A stretch of DNA of 64,000 nucleotides, taken from assembly GCA_017454375.1 (NCBI GenBank), contig JAFTDB010000011.1, positions 25,524-89,523 on the forward strand, in the 5' to 3' direction. A model generated the notes under the pieces. The model was given only the letters and a program-made list of their open reading frames with translations. It did no database searches and was not told the origin of the DNA. The DNA is from Acholeplasmatales bacterium. Its GTDB lineage: Bacteria; Bacillota_I; Bacilli_A; Acholeplasmatales; Anaeroplasmataceae. The translations under genes and the position numbers were made by a program. Every line of letters begins with the position of its first letter. Positions within the stretch are counted from its first letter, which is position 1. Shown in pieces: positions 36,561-45,546 of the stretch.

Positions 36561-38387
36561 CTATGAAGTTATTCCGTTATATTCATCTAAAATGTTATAT
36601 AAAGCAGTGTACTTATCACTAATGATTCCTACATTAGTCCCAAGCTCAAATACCTTGTTTTGGTTTTCCCATTTTGGCCAGTTATCTACATCATTGCTGT
36701 TTGGATTACCAGCTTTAACGAAGTTAGACCAATATTTTAACATCTTGTCAGATAGTAGTCTATCACTATCATTATAGCGATATCCATATGTTGACTTTTT
36801 TACATTACCATATGCGTAAATCATTTCACCAGAATGATATGTTCCATAATAACCATTTTCCTTCGTGAATTGATATGCATAAACATCCTCTCCATTAGCT
36901 AAAGCCATTCTACTCCAGCTATAATGAGGATACATAAACCAATATACTGAAATGATTTCATTGAAGCATTCAAATGCTTTATTATCATCAGTTAATCTAG
37001 GGTTATATAAATTCATAATTTTTTCTGTAATAGCTTGTGGGAAGACCTTTAATAATCTTTCTTTAATATTACTTCTATTAGTTGGGCTAAATAAATATTG
37101 AGGGATTATGAACGCATCTGCCTCTAATACATTATAACCATTAAGAAGCGCTTCTTCATTATTCTCTTTATCCTTATAAACATCATAAGGATTTTTGGTT
37201 AATGCATAGCCATCAAGTGTCATAGAACTATTAGAATATTTAGTGTTGACTAAATCCTCTGCCTTAACATTACGAAGCTCAGCAATTGAATTACATTTGA
37301 ATTCAGTCATAATATTAGCACCAGTCTTTTTAGCATCCTCTAAAGTTCTATATGTATGAGGTGGCTTTGGTAAGACTAGTGATGATGATTCACCTATTGC
37401 TCTTCTGAATAATCCTTTTGCTAAAGGTGATGAGCATATTGCAGATACACTTGATGAACCAGCACTCTCACCTGCGATAGTAATATTGTTCTTATCTCCA
37501 CCAAAAAGTGCGGCATTATCATTAACCCACTTTAACGCTTTTATCTGGTCTAATAAGCCATAATTTCCAGTTGTGTGGTTAGGAGATTCATTGATTAAAT
37601 CCTGATGAGCAAAGTAACCAAATACGCCTAGACGATAAGCAACATTAATCATTATTACCTTAGTCTTTGCCATCTCTTCACCATTATAATCCTCAAATGA
37701 TGGTGAGCCTGTAGTTAGTGATCCACCATGATAATAAACTAAAATTGGTAGATTAGTTTCTGCTGTATTAGGCTTCCAAATATTTAGGTAAAGTGAATCC
37801 TCACTTCTTTTCTCAAGTGGATGATAATTGTAATCAGGATGCCATGCCTTTTCAGCATACATATCAACTGCTGAGCTCATTAAAGCATTATCCTTAGGCT
37901 GCATACTCTTTGGTTTAAAGTATGAACAATCTCTTACGCCCTCCCATTTATCAGGATCCTGTGGTTCCTTCCAACGAAGCTCACCTACAGGTGGCTTGGC
38001 ATAAGGGATGCCTGCATAAATCTGAACAGTTTGGTCCTTATTAAGCACACCCTGCACAGCACCATCATTTAATGCTAGTACGCCAGTCTTAACAGGATCA
38101 TTATAATATGCTGTAGACTTTGCTTCCTCTCTTGGAAATGATCTAAATATTACAACTGTTGTTCCTAAAATGAATATAGCCCAAACAAGTAGTCTAATAC
38201 GCATTTTAGAATTAATTAATAAAATACTAAATAAAGCAAGTAAAGCTAATAAAGCTATTCCAACATAAATAAAATATGTTGGTCCATTAGCTAAATCTAA
38301 ATAGAATGCTAGTATTGCAAATATAATGATGAAGCCAATAGGAAATGCAATCCAAAAACCAATATGTTTTTTCTTCTTATTTTCCAT
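36561..38387 (-). CDS. Membrane-anchored type B carboxylesterase
   Basis: 608 residues. Three membrane helices (about 10-30, 34-56, 64-84) precede a complete type B carboxylesterase domain: VQGVLNKDQTVQIYAGIPYAKPPVGELRWKEP in parts (YAGIPYAKPPVG), EDSLYLNIWKP, the oxyanion loop YYHGGSLTTGSP, the nucleophile elbow GESAGSSSV and a histidine in YGTYHSGEMIYAYG. The enzyme hydrolyses ester bonds. The helices put the active domain outside the cell. A multi-helix anchor on this family is uncommon. It has its own terminator and no co-transcribed neighbour. Confidence 0.9.
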   Translation of the reverse strand: MENKKKKHIGFWIAFPIGFIIIFAILAFYLDLANGPTYFIYVGIALLALLALFSILLINSKMRIRLLVWAIFILGTTVVIFRSFPREEAKSTAYYNDPVKTGVLALNDGAVQGVLNKDQTVQIYAGIPYAKPPVGELRWKEPQDPDKWEGVRDCSYFKPKSMQPKDNALMSSAVDMYAEKAWHPDYNYHPLEKRSEDSLYLNIWKPNTAETNLPILVYYHGGSLTTGSPSFEDYNGEEMAKTKVIMINVAYRLGVFGYFAHQDLINESPNHTTGNYGLLDQIKALKWVNDNAALFGGDKNNITIAGESAGSSSVSAICSSPLAKGLFRRAIGESSSLVLPKPPHTYRTLEDAKKTGANIMTEFKCNSIAELRNVKAEDLVNTKYSNSSMTLDGYALTKNPYDVYKDKENNEEALLNGYNVLEADAFIIPQYLFSPTNRSNIKERLLKVFPQAITEKIMNLYNPRLTDDNKAFECFNEIISVYWFMYPHYSWSRMALANGEDVYAYQFTKENGYYGTYHSGEMIYAYGNVKKSTYGYRYNDSDRLLSDKMLKYWSNFVKAGNPNSNDVDNWPKWENQNKVFELGTNVGIISDKYTALYNILDEYNGITS

Positions 38388-38439
38388 ATGTACTGCCTCC
38401 TTGTAATCTAATTATATCTAATTTTTCGAAAACAAAAAA

Positions 38440-38464
38440 GCACAAATGTTTTCACATCTGCGCT
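38440..38464 (-). terminator. Terminator of the six-helix membrane protein gene
   Basis: On the minus strand AGCGCAGATGT pairs with ACATTTGTGCT (two G-U pairs) around a three- or four-base loop, followed by TTTTTTG. Confidence 0.8.
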
Positions 38465-38478
38465 AATTAATTAAATTA

Positions 38479-39138
38479 TTATTCTGCGTCTTCTTCTTTT
38501 GGTTCTACTACTTCAGCATCAATTACTGAATCATCCACATTCTTCATAGTTACATTAACGTATGTACGCTTAGTTGTTAGGAATGAAAATAAACCTTCTA
38601 AAATAACAAAGATTGAGTAGATTAATAAAATTACACCTAAGATTAAGAATTTGTTTTCCTTAATTCCATCTACTGTTAAAGCAAGGATACCTAATAATAA
38701 TGTGATTCCACCAATAACAGCTTCACCAATAACTAATTCATAACCACCAGTTTTAGCCTTAGCAGCTCTAACGATTAATACAACTGCATCAGCAATTATT
38801 ACAGAACCTATAACAGTTAATTCATATGGAACATATTCAACTAAATAATATAATATGTCTCCACCAATCATTTTGTTACAAACAAAGAAAATACCAACTG
38901 ATAAAAGTGATGCAGCTCCTGCAGATTCAGGAGTTAATACACGCTTCTTTAAGAAGATAGTAGCAAATAATGCAAGGGAAGCAATAACAATTAGTGTAAC
39001 ACCAATTACAACAGAGATTGCTTCAAACGCATCAAGTCCAGCTTGATTCTTTCCGTTAACGATAAAGCATAATATAGCGATTGTTAGAATAACACCACCA
39101 ATAATTAGCTTAGATAATAATTTTGATAATTTTTCCAT
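38479..39138 (-). CDS. Hypothetical membrane protein, about six helices
   Basis: 219 residues, not recognised. Regularly spaced hydrophobic segments at about 10-28, 38-62, 75-92, 104-123, 134-156 and 164-187 suggest six helices, with a short acidic cytosolic tail (VIDAEVVEPKEEDAE). No catalytic motif or signal peptide. A long Ala/Ile/Val content and conserved-looking GEAVIGGITLLLGIL are the only features. It stands alone between two terminators. It could be a small integral membrane protein of the DUF308 kind, but this is a guess. Confidence 0.7.
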   Translation of the reverse strand: MEKLSKLLSKLIIGGVILTIAILCFIVNGKNQAGLDAFEAISVVIGVTLIVIASLALFATIFLKKRVLTPESAGAASLLSVGIFFVCNKMIGGDILYYLVEYVPYELTVIGSVIIADAVVLIVRAAKAKTGGYELVIGEAVIGGITLLLGILALTVDGIKENKFLILGVILLIYSIFVILEGLFSFLTTKRTYVNVTMKNVDDSVIDAEVVEPKEEDAE

Positions 39139-39220
39139 AAAATATTTACTCCTTTTTTTATATCAAATATAATTATAACTAATAACGAATAATATTACAA
39201 TAAAACAGGAGGAATTATTT

Positions 39221-39913
39221 ATGAATATTTCAAAAGAAATAAAAGAATTTTTGTTTCAAAATCAAGACAAAGAATTTCAAGTATTTCAACAGCCTCTAAT
39301 TCCTAATATTGATCCAAACTCTATTATCGGTGTTAGATTACCTCTACTAAGAGATTACGCAAAAACTCTTATTAAAAATCCTGACATTGATTCATTTTTA
39401 AATGTTCTTCCTCATGAATATAATGAAGAAAATTTGCTACACGCAATCATATTATCTAATCTAAAGGATTTTGATAAATTAGTATCTGAATTAGACAAAT
39501 TCCTACCTTATATTAATAACTGGACTATCTCAGATACATTAATACCAAATGTGTTTAACAAGCATTTAGATAAATTAGCCACTAAATGTGATGAATGGAT
39601 GTCTTCTTCTGATATCTATGCCATCAGATTTGGCATTAAAATGCTCATGAAGTTTTATCTAAAAGACGATACCTTTAATGTAGAATATCTAGAGAAGGTA
39701 TCAAAAATAAAATCTGATGAATATTATATCAATATGATGATTGCCTGGTATTTTGCTGAAGCATTAGCCAAGCAATATGATCATGCAATAAAATATATTG
39801 AGAATAAAAAGCTTTCAAAATGGGTTCATAATAAAGCCATTTCAAAAGCTTGTGATAGTTATAGGATAACACCTGATAAAAAAGAGTATTTAAAATCATT
39901 AAGACTAAGATAA
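39221..39913 (+). CDS. DNA alkylation repair enzyme-like HEAT protein (AlkD family)
   Basis: 230 residues of helical repeats. GVRLPLLRDYAKTL at the start, EENLLHAIILSNLKD, LPYINNWTISDTL, IRFGIKMLMKFYL, and the late SKWVHNKAISKACDSYRIT match AlkD-like proteins, including NNWTISDTL, which sits where the DNA-facing Trp and Asp occur. AlkD removes alkylated bases such as 3- and 7-methyl purines without base flipping. Several relatives lack activity, so the function is by family only. The gene has AGGAGG upstream. It converges on hflX with a nine-base overlap of the stop ends. Confidence 0.85.
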   Translation: MNISKEIKEFLFQNQDKEFQVFQQPLIPNIDPNSIIGVRLPLLRDYAKTLIKNPDIDSFLNVLPHEYNEENLLHAIILSNLKDFDKLVSELDKFLPYINNWTISDTLIPNVFNKHLDKLATKCDEWMSSSDIYAIRFGIKMLMKFYLKDDTFNVEYLEKVSKIKSDEYYINMMIAWYFAEALAKQYDHAIKYIENKKLSKWVHNKAISKACDSYRITPDKKEYLKSLRLR

Positions 39914-41149
39914 TTCTAAATCGTAATCTCTTAGTTTTGAATAGAATTTAGTATGAATATTACATTCAAAATATGCACCCTTATCATCATATTTCTTATC
40001 TAATATTTCACCTTTAGTTTCTACTAAATTAATTAAGTCTCCTCTTTCATATGGAATAGATAATTTAACATAAACATGTTCTGTTTTAATCTGATTAATT
40101 ATTTCATCGAGTAATGTTGAAACATTTAATTTAGTAACATTAGAATATTTAATATTCTTAAAGTTAGGAATGAATAAATCATTATTGATTGTCTTATCCC
40201 ATTTATTTAATAACATAATTTGAGGAATGTTAGTTACATTCATTTGATATAATACATTGAGTACTGTATTAAGCTCTAATTCTAAATACTTAGAAGATGA
40301 ATCAACAACGTGGATTATTAAATCCGCGTTTTTTATTTCTTCTAATGTTAAATAAAATGACTTAACTAGATTAGGTGACATCTTTGATACAAATCCAATT
40401 GTATCAACAAGTAAGAACTCCACATTATTATATTTAATATGACGATTTGATGTAGCTAGGGTTGCGAAAAGCTCATCTTGAGCATACACTAGCTTATCAT
40501 TTTCTGTATTATCTAATATGGTATTCATTGTTGTGGATTTACCTGCGTTAGTGTAACCAACTAAGGCAACAATTGGAATACCATTTTTCTTTCTTTTTTC
40601 AATTTGACTAGATTTCATTTTTAGAATGTCATCTAGCTTTTTATTTAATCTATTAATCTCATCAAAGATATGACGACGTGACAATTCCTGTGATGTTTCA
40701 CCCTTACCTCTAGTGATGCCACCGCCACCAATTCTAGATTCCTCATTCTTCATATATTCTGCCCTTGGCAGCATATACATATTATAAGCTAGCTTTATTT
40801 CTAGCTTAGATACATTATCCTTACTTCTTCCTTCGAAGATCTTTAATATTAAATAGCTTCTATCAATGCATTCAATATTCAATATTTCACTAACATTACG
40901 AAGCTGTGTTGGTGATAATTCATCATTGAATATTACCATATCAACTTCATTAGTTAATAAGTAGAACTTTATTTCTTCCAGCTTACCTTTCCCAATATAG
41001 GTTTTACTATCTGGTTTATCCCTATTTTGATAAAAAGAATAAACACACTCTATTCCAAGTGTGTCAGCTAGTGATGCTAGTTCATCTAATGAATAATTTA
41101 TATCATATATATCGTACTCTGTAGAAACTCCAACAATTATAGCTTTCAT
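39905..41149 (-). CDS. hflX: Ribosome-associated GTPase HflX
   Basis: 414 residues. N-terminal domain with SLDELASLADTLGIE and TYIGKGKLEEIK, the Gly-rich linker ESRIGGGGITRGKGETSQELSRR (partly GGGGITRGKGE), then the G domain: G1 GYTNAGKST, G3 DTIGF, G4 LNKWD. HflX splits stalled or hibernating 70S ribosomes after stress. It follows the small membrane ORF through a TGA/ATG overlap at 41146-41149, with its AGGAG site inside that ORF. Confidence 0.95.
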   Translation of the reverse strand: MKAIIVGVSTEYDIYDINYSLDELASLADTLGIECVYSFYQNRDKPDSKTYIGKGKLEEIKFYLLTNEVDMVIFNDELSPTQLRNVSEILNIECIDRSYLILKIFEGRSKDNVSKLEIKLAYNMYMLPRAEYMKNEESRIGGGGITRGKGETSQELSRRHIFDEINRLNKKLDDILKMKSSQIEKRKKNGIPIVALVGYTNAGKSTTMNTILDNTENDKLVYAQDELFATLATSNRHIKYNNVEFLLVDTIGFVSKMSPNLVKSFYLTLEEIKNADLIIHVVDSSSKYLELELNTVLNVLYQMNVTNIPQIMLLNKWDKTINNDLFIPNFKNIKYSNVTKLNVSTLLDEIINQIKTEHVYVKLSIPYERGDLINLVETKGEILDKKYDDKGAYFECNIHTKFYSKLRDYDLELS

Positions 41150-41259
41150 TTATCTTTATTTCTCCTATTAATTAACCACATAACAAATAAAAACACTACC
41201 ACTAAAGCTAGTGTAGAATAAAATATAATATCAAACAATCTCATTAGTATTACAAGCAT
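41146..41259 (-). CDS. Small one-helix membrane protein translationally coupled to hflX
   Basis: A 37-residue frame from the ATG at 41257-41259, after GGTGAT (an ATG four codons earlier, at 41271, would give 41 residues). It reads MLVILMRLFDIIFYSTLALV, then VVFLFVMWLINRRNKDK: one membrane helix with a positively charged end. Its TGA stop overlaps the hflX ATG by two bases, and the hflX ribosome binding site lies inside it. The overlap and the coherent hydrophobic sequence suggest a real gene. No homolog is recognised and the function is unknown. Confidence 0.5.
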   Translation of the reverse strand: MLVILMRLFDIIFYSTLALVVVFLFVMWLINRRNKDK

Positions 41260-41314
41260 TTTTATCACCATTATTATTATAAATAAATCTAATCTTAAAC
41301 ACAATAAAAATAAA

Positions 41315-41336
41315 GGCCAACTCTTTCGAGTTAGCC
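41315..41336 (-). terminator. Terminator of the endonuclease gene
   Basis: GGCCAACTC (41315-41323) pairs with GAGTTAGCC (41328-41336) with one mismatch; the minus strand continues TTTATTTTTATT. Confidence 0.8.
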
Positions 41337-41349
41337 ATAGTTTTACATC

Positions 41350-43281
41350 TTAAGATAATGCAAATTCAATTGAATAAATTCTTAAACTAGATGATAGAGG
41401 CGCATTATCCTTCATTGCGTTATTAATTACTTTTATTTTTAATCCTTCATAAGATGTAAGTGAGCTTATATTAACATTAACAACATTTGCGTTATAACCT
41501 GTTGAAGCTGTAGATGTAGATTTATTGAAATGCAATGATTTAACTTCAACTTTTTCTCCAGCACTATTGGTAACTTCAACTGTTGCAAAATCTCCTGCAA
41601 TATTATTATTGTTCCATTTAAAATTAATAGATTTAACTGTGCTATATAAGCCATCAACTGAAATCTCAGCTGGTGATAAAACACCATTTTTATTTATTTG
41701 TGAATAAATTCCATGATCATAATGAAATGCTGGTGACGTAAATTCAATTGATACACCATTTGAACTTGCTGAACCATTCTTGTTAGATAATCCTAAAAAG
41801 CTAAATGTAGTTGAAACTGTTGTGTCTTGATTATTAGCCTCTTCTAGTTGTTTATAAGTCTCATTAGCTTCTAAAAGCTTATGATAATTAGAAACGAAAG
41901 ATTTTGTTACAGGACCTAATTCTGCATAATATGCATTAACACTTTCTAACAAATCCTTTGATTGTAAAGTTACTGTACCAATGCTATTAATCTTAGTATT
42001 CATTACATCTAATTGTTCTTGATTGTAATTAACATAGCAGTCTAAATCTGCAGTTTGTGATGCCTGAATATATTTTGATGATTCTTCTGTATATAAGTAA
42101 TATACATATTCAGGATGGTCGATAAATGGATTACGATTGTGCTGATATGATGTAAAGATTGTATTATTTCTATATACTTCTCTTGCATCAACTGGATCTT
42201 GATAATGCCATTTAATTAATGTAGATAGTTTGCCTAAATAAACCTCTGGGTTATCCGTACCCCCTACGTATGTCCTCTTATTATATTCAGTCATTTGACT
42301 TTCTGAACCGGTTGTTGGTTTCAAGCCACCAAACACTGATGCAGATCTAGTTATTTCATCTTCATCATCAGTCAACTCCAAATCCAATACATCTGGATCA
42401 TCGTATTTAACTGTCATGTATAGTAGCATTCTTGCGATATCACCTTTTACCTCATCGCGAGGTTCAAATACAGTTGTAGTCCACTTATTACCATATTTAT
42501 CTGTATTAGTTGGATTAGCAACCTCATCAAAAAATGAACTTGATCTATTAACATTGATACTATGTTCAGATACTCTTAAATGATGTGTATCAGAATAAGC
42601 ATCATAATATTCATCTTTGAATCCATATGATTTTGCCCAAATGTGCTCTCTATCCCATGCATCATTTTTTTGCAATCTTTCTCCTGTATAGATACATTCA
42701 ACATAATACCCATCATATGAATCTATTGTTTTTAAGTCGCTTTGTGCAGTTGAATAAGAACTTCTATGATAATTAGATGGATTAGTGATAGTAAACAATG
42801 CATTTTTCAATGCTACTTTATCATTTAATAATGTTGATGTAATACTATCATAATAATTACCATCATAAATTCCCATTTTAACAACATCTTTATCAGTTAC
42901 CGGTGGAATATATTCTCCGGTATTTGTAGATGATGTAGTTGTTGTACTTGTACTTGTAGTTGTAGTCACAGGTGGTTCAGTCGTAGTAGTAACTGGTTCT
43001 GTTGTTGTACTTACTACAGGCTCAGTTGTGGTAACAATAGGTTCAGTCGTACTTGTAGAAGTTGTACCAGGTGTAGTTGTTATCACAGGTGGCTCCGTAG
43101 TTGTAGTAGTTGTAACAACAGGAGTTGTTGTTGCTGGAGCTGTTGTAGTACTAGTAGGTGTTTCTGTTGTGGTAGTTGTTGGTGTTGGTGTAGGTACCAA
43201 CTTAACACCATCACATGATGCTAAAGAAACTCCTGCTAAGGCTAACATTGCTACAGCAAATATTGTCTTTTTCTTCTTCAT
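41350..43281 (-). CDS. Endonuclease I-family nuclease lipoprotein with Thr-rich stalk
   Basis: The ATG at 43281, after GAGGGG, gives 643 residues. Signal peptide and lipobox LASC (Cys23) lead into a stalk of about 85 residues made almost only of Thr, Pro, Glu, Val and Ser. Residues about 133-400 form an endonuclease I (EndA/NucM) domain: YHRSSYSTAQSDLKTIDSY, then the HNH-like catalytic segment AWDREHIWAKS with DREH at 210-213, then SDTHHLRVSEHSINVNRSS. The last 160 residues are a predicted beta-sandwich (binding-type) module. It should cut DNA or RNA outside the cell, for nutrient scavenging or extracellular DNA turnover. Confidence 0.9.
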   Translation of the reverse strand: MKKKKTIFAVAMLALAGVSLASCDGVKLVPTPTPTTTTTETPTSTTTAPATTTPVVTTTTTTEPPVITTTPGTTSTSTTEPIVTTTEPVVSTTTEPVTTTTEPPVTTTTSTSTTTTSSTNTGEYIPPVTDKDVVKMGIYDGNYYDSITSTLLNDKVALKNALFTITNPSNYHRSSYSTAQSDLKTIDSYDGYYVECIYTGERLQKNDAWDREHIWAKSYGFKDEYYDAYSDTHHLRVSEHSINVNRSSSFFDEVANPTNTDKYGNKWTTTVFEPRDEVKGDIARMLLYMTVKYDDPDVLDLELTDDEDEITRSASVFGGLKPTTGSESQMTEYNKRTYVGGTDNPEVYLGKLSTLIKWHYQDPVDAREVYRNNTIFTSYQHNRNPFIDHPEYVYYLYTEESSKYIQASQTADLDCYVNYNQEQLDVMNTKINSIGTVTLQSKDLLESVNAYYAELGPVTKSFVSNYHKLLEANETYKQLEEANNQDTTVSTTFSFLGLSNKNGSASSNGVSIEFTSPAFHYDHGIYSQINKNGVLSPAEISVDGLYSTVKSINFKWNNNNIAGDFATVEVTNSAGEKVEVKSLHFNKSTSTASTGYNANVVNVNISSLTSYEGLKIKVINNAMKDNAPLSSSLRIYSIEFALS

Positions 43282-43322
43282 AATTCCCCTCTTTTTTAAC
43301 ATTTAAGTCATTTGATATATTG

Positions 43323-43339
43323 TACCATAGTTTATGGTA
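43323..43339. repeat. Palindrome upstream of the endonuclease gene
   Basis: TACCATA (43323-43329) and TATGGTA (43333-43339) are perfect inverted copies with a three-base spacer, about 42 bases upstream of the endonuclease start. It is placed like an operator near the promoter. Confidence 0.4.
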
Positions 43340-43364
43340 AAAATAAATAAACAGATAAGAAAAA

Positions 43365-43386
43365 GAGCAATCTTACGATTGCCTTT
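43365..43386. terminator. Hairpin terminator after the sugar-ABC ATPase gene
   Basis: GCAATC (43367-43372) and GATTGC (43377-43382) form a stem with a four-base loop, flanked by AAAAAGA on the left and CTTTTAA on the right, so it can act on both strands, best on the minus strand (CTTTTTC). Confidence 0.8.
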
Positions 43387-43393
43387 TAATATA

Positions 43394-44521
43394 CTATTCA
43401 GCTTTATCTTCTGTGATAGCAAGCTCAGTATCTAAATCAAATAGATGAACATGATTTAAATCAAACACTAATTTTAAATCTTGTCCTTGAACTAGATCAT
43501 CACGAGATGGAACTGCACCGATAACACCATCACCATCAATTGATGTATAGATGTTTGTTTCAGCACCAAGAAGTTCTGACATTTCAACCTTGATAGTTAC
43601 AACACCTTCTGGCCATGTTTCAAACATAACCTTGTTTTGTTCATCATAAATATCTTCAGGTCTAATACCTAAAATTAATTCTTTATCAGCATAGCCTTTT
43701 TCAAGTGCTACTTCTACCTTACCCTTAGGTAATTTAATCTTAATGCTTCCTTGAGATGATTCGAAAGTACCATCCTTAGCTAGCTTACCATGAATGAAGT
43801 TCATTGGAGGTGTACCAATGAAACCACCAACAAATACGTTAGCTGGTGAAGAATAGATTTCACGAGGAGTACCAACTTGTTGGATTCTACCATCTCTCAT
43901 AACAACGATTCTTGATGCCATTGTCATGGCTTCAATTTGGTCGTGTGTTACATAAATAGTTGTACAACCAAGCTTCTTGTGTAGCTTAGTTAATTCACCA
44001 CGCATTGTTACACGTAGCTTAGCATCTAGGTTAGATAGTGGTTCATCTAGTAAGAATACGTTAGCTTGTTGAACGATTGCTCTACCTAGGGCAACACGTT
44101 GACATTGACCACCTGATAATTGACGTGGATAACGTTGTAAGAATCTTTCTAGACCTAACATAGCTGCAGCTTCATCAACACGTGCTTTGATTTCTTCACG
44201 TGGTACACGACGAAGTTGTAAACCGAATGCTAGGTTATTGAATACTGTCATATGTGGATATAGGGCATATGATTGGAATACCATTGCGATACCTCTATCC
44301 TTAGGGCTGACGTTATTCATTCTAACATCATTAATATAGAAATCACCACTTGAGATTTCTTCTAGACCAGCAATCATACGAAGTGTAGTTGATTTACCAC
44401 ATCCTGATGGGCCTACGAAGATAATGAATTCTTTATCATCGATATGTAAGTTAAAGTCAAATACTGCTTGAACTCCATTTGGATAAATCTTATTTATATT
44501 TTTTAAATCTAATGTAGCCAT
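43394..44521 (-). CDS. ugpC: Sugar ABC transporter ATP-binding protein (UgpC/MsmK/MalK type)
   Basis: 375 residues. Walker A GPSGCGKST, Q-loop in VFQSYALYPHM, signature LSGGQCQRVALGRA, Walker B VFLLDEPLSNLDAKLR, switch His in VTHDQ. A C-terminal TOBE domain includes LGIRPEDIYDE and SELLGAETNIYTSIDG, the MalK/UgpC type. The gene is alone, with no permease or binding protein beside it, so it probably energises several sugar importers encoded elsewhere, as MsmK does in streptococci. AGGAGG precedes the start. Confidence 0.93.
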   Translation of the reverse strand: MATLDLKNINKIYPNGVQAVFDFNLHIDDKEFIIFVGPSGCGKSTTLRMIAGLEEISSGDFYINDVRMNNVSPKDRGIAMVFQSYALYPHMTVFNNLAFGLQLRRVPREEIKARVDEAAAMLGLERFLQRYPRQLSGGQCQRVALGRAIVQQANVFLLDEPLSNLDAKLRVTMRGELTKLHKKLGCTTIYVTHDQIEAMTMASRIVVMRDGRIQQVGTPREIYSSPANVFVGGFIGTPPMNFIHGKLAKDGTFESSQGSIKIKLPKGKVEVALEKGYADKELILGIRPEDIYDEQNKVMFETWPEGVVTIKVEMSELLGAETNIYTSIDGDGVIGAVPSRDDLVQGQDLKLVFDLNHVHLFDLDTELAITEDKAE

Positions 44522-44562
44522 AATAGACCTCCTAATTTGTTTATATTATATATAAAAAAAGA

Positions 44563-44599
44563 AATCTATTTAATGTGCAACCTGCACAAAAAATAGATT
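44563..44599 (-). terminator. Terminator of the acyltransferase gene
   Basis: AATCTATT (44563-44570) and AATAGATT (44592-44599) pair outside an inner GTGCA/TGCAC-type stem. On the minus strand the hairpin is followed by TTCTTTTTTTATA. The right arm covers the stop codon. Confidence 0.75.
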
Positions 44600-45377
44600 A
44601 ATCTTCTTTCTTTACATAATTATAATAATTATATGTAGAATATTTATTTGCGTTTTCTACCATTGAGTTATAAGCTTCATCTCTAAGCTTTTGAGCTCTT
44701 TCCTGAATTGGTAGATTCATATCAGGATAGAATGGTCCTGCAAGATATCCTTTAATCTTAGGGCGCTTCCCAATTAGCTTCTTTTGATAACAATTAGTAA
44801 GTGTAATAATTGGAGCATTCATTCTAGCAGGATATTTAAATGAATCATTAACAAATGGTCTAATCTTTGTATAATATGGCCAAATATGAGCTTCAGGGAA
44901 TATGGTTACAGATCTATGCTGTTTTATTCTTAGATTAACTGTTTCATATAATTCCTTTTTAGCCTTAAATGAATCATTAAGTGGTAAGCTACCAACCGCT
45001 CTTAATAGAGGCAATATCAAAGTTAAGCTAGCTGTTTCTTTTCCTGTAATAATGTAATTCTTTTTCAATTTAAATACATTATTAGTAGAGAATGCATCTC
45101 CTGCAGCTAATGTATGATTAGCATAAATAAAGCATCCTTCATGTCTCAAGCTCTTTAATATTTTTCTATTTTTAGTTTTATATAAAAATTTTAATCTCAT
45201 ATATAGATGAGTTGCTGGTCTAGCAATTAATCTATAGACAACAAAATCCATAAATTTTCTTGTTGGCTTTTTACTAACATATGAATAGGATTTAGGAAGC
45301 GGATTAAATTCAATATTCATATTAGCAAAGTCATCATTAAGCTCATCTTTATAATATATTGTATCTTGATACTTCAC
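44598..45377 (-). CDS. 1-acylglycerol-3-phosphate acyltransferase-like protein (PlsC family)
   Basis: 259 residues. FIYANHTLAAGDAF has the family NHxxxxD core with one extra residue, and TIFPEAHIWPYYTKIRPF stands for the second conserved block (FPEG in most members, here FPEA). AVGSLPLNDSF occupies the third position. The protein lacks the usual N-terminal membrane helix and has a 55-residue N-terminal extension. It should transfer an acyl chain to a glycerophosphate or related acceptor. Because NHxxxxD spacing and FPEG are both altered, activity on the classic substrate is uncertain. Confidence 0.75.
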   Translation of the reverse strand: MKYQDTIYYKDELNDDFANMNIEFNPLPKSYSYVSKKPTRKFMDFVVYRLIARPATHLYMRLKFLYKTKNRKILKSLRHEGCFIYANHTLAAGDAFSTNNVFKLKKNYIITGKETASLTLILPLLRAVGSLPLNDSFKAKKELYETVNLRIKQHRSVTIFPEAHIWPYYTKIRPFVNDSFKYPARMNAPIITLTNCYQKKLIGKRPKIKGYLAGPFYPDMNLPIQERAQKLRDEAYNSMVENANKYSTYNYYNYVKKED

Positions 45378-45546
45378 TGTATTTTCACATCTTTCTAAAG
45401 AAAATTAGTAATATTAAATTAACATTTTATTAAGATAATTATACGCAATTGCTAATTATACCAAAATCTATAATTTTAGTAAAATAATTCTTTAATGGGA
45501 TTATTTATTATGATAAAATGTTTAAATAAAAACAGGGGTGATACAA

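Noticed and set aside
43028..43306. Val/Gly-rich ORF on the plus strand opposite the endonuclease
   Set aside because: It is the antisense of the Thr-rich stalk (ACT/ACA repeats), not a gene; no ribosome binding site.
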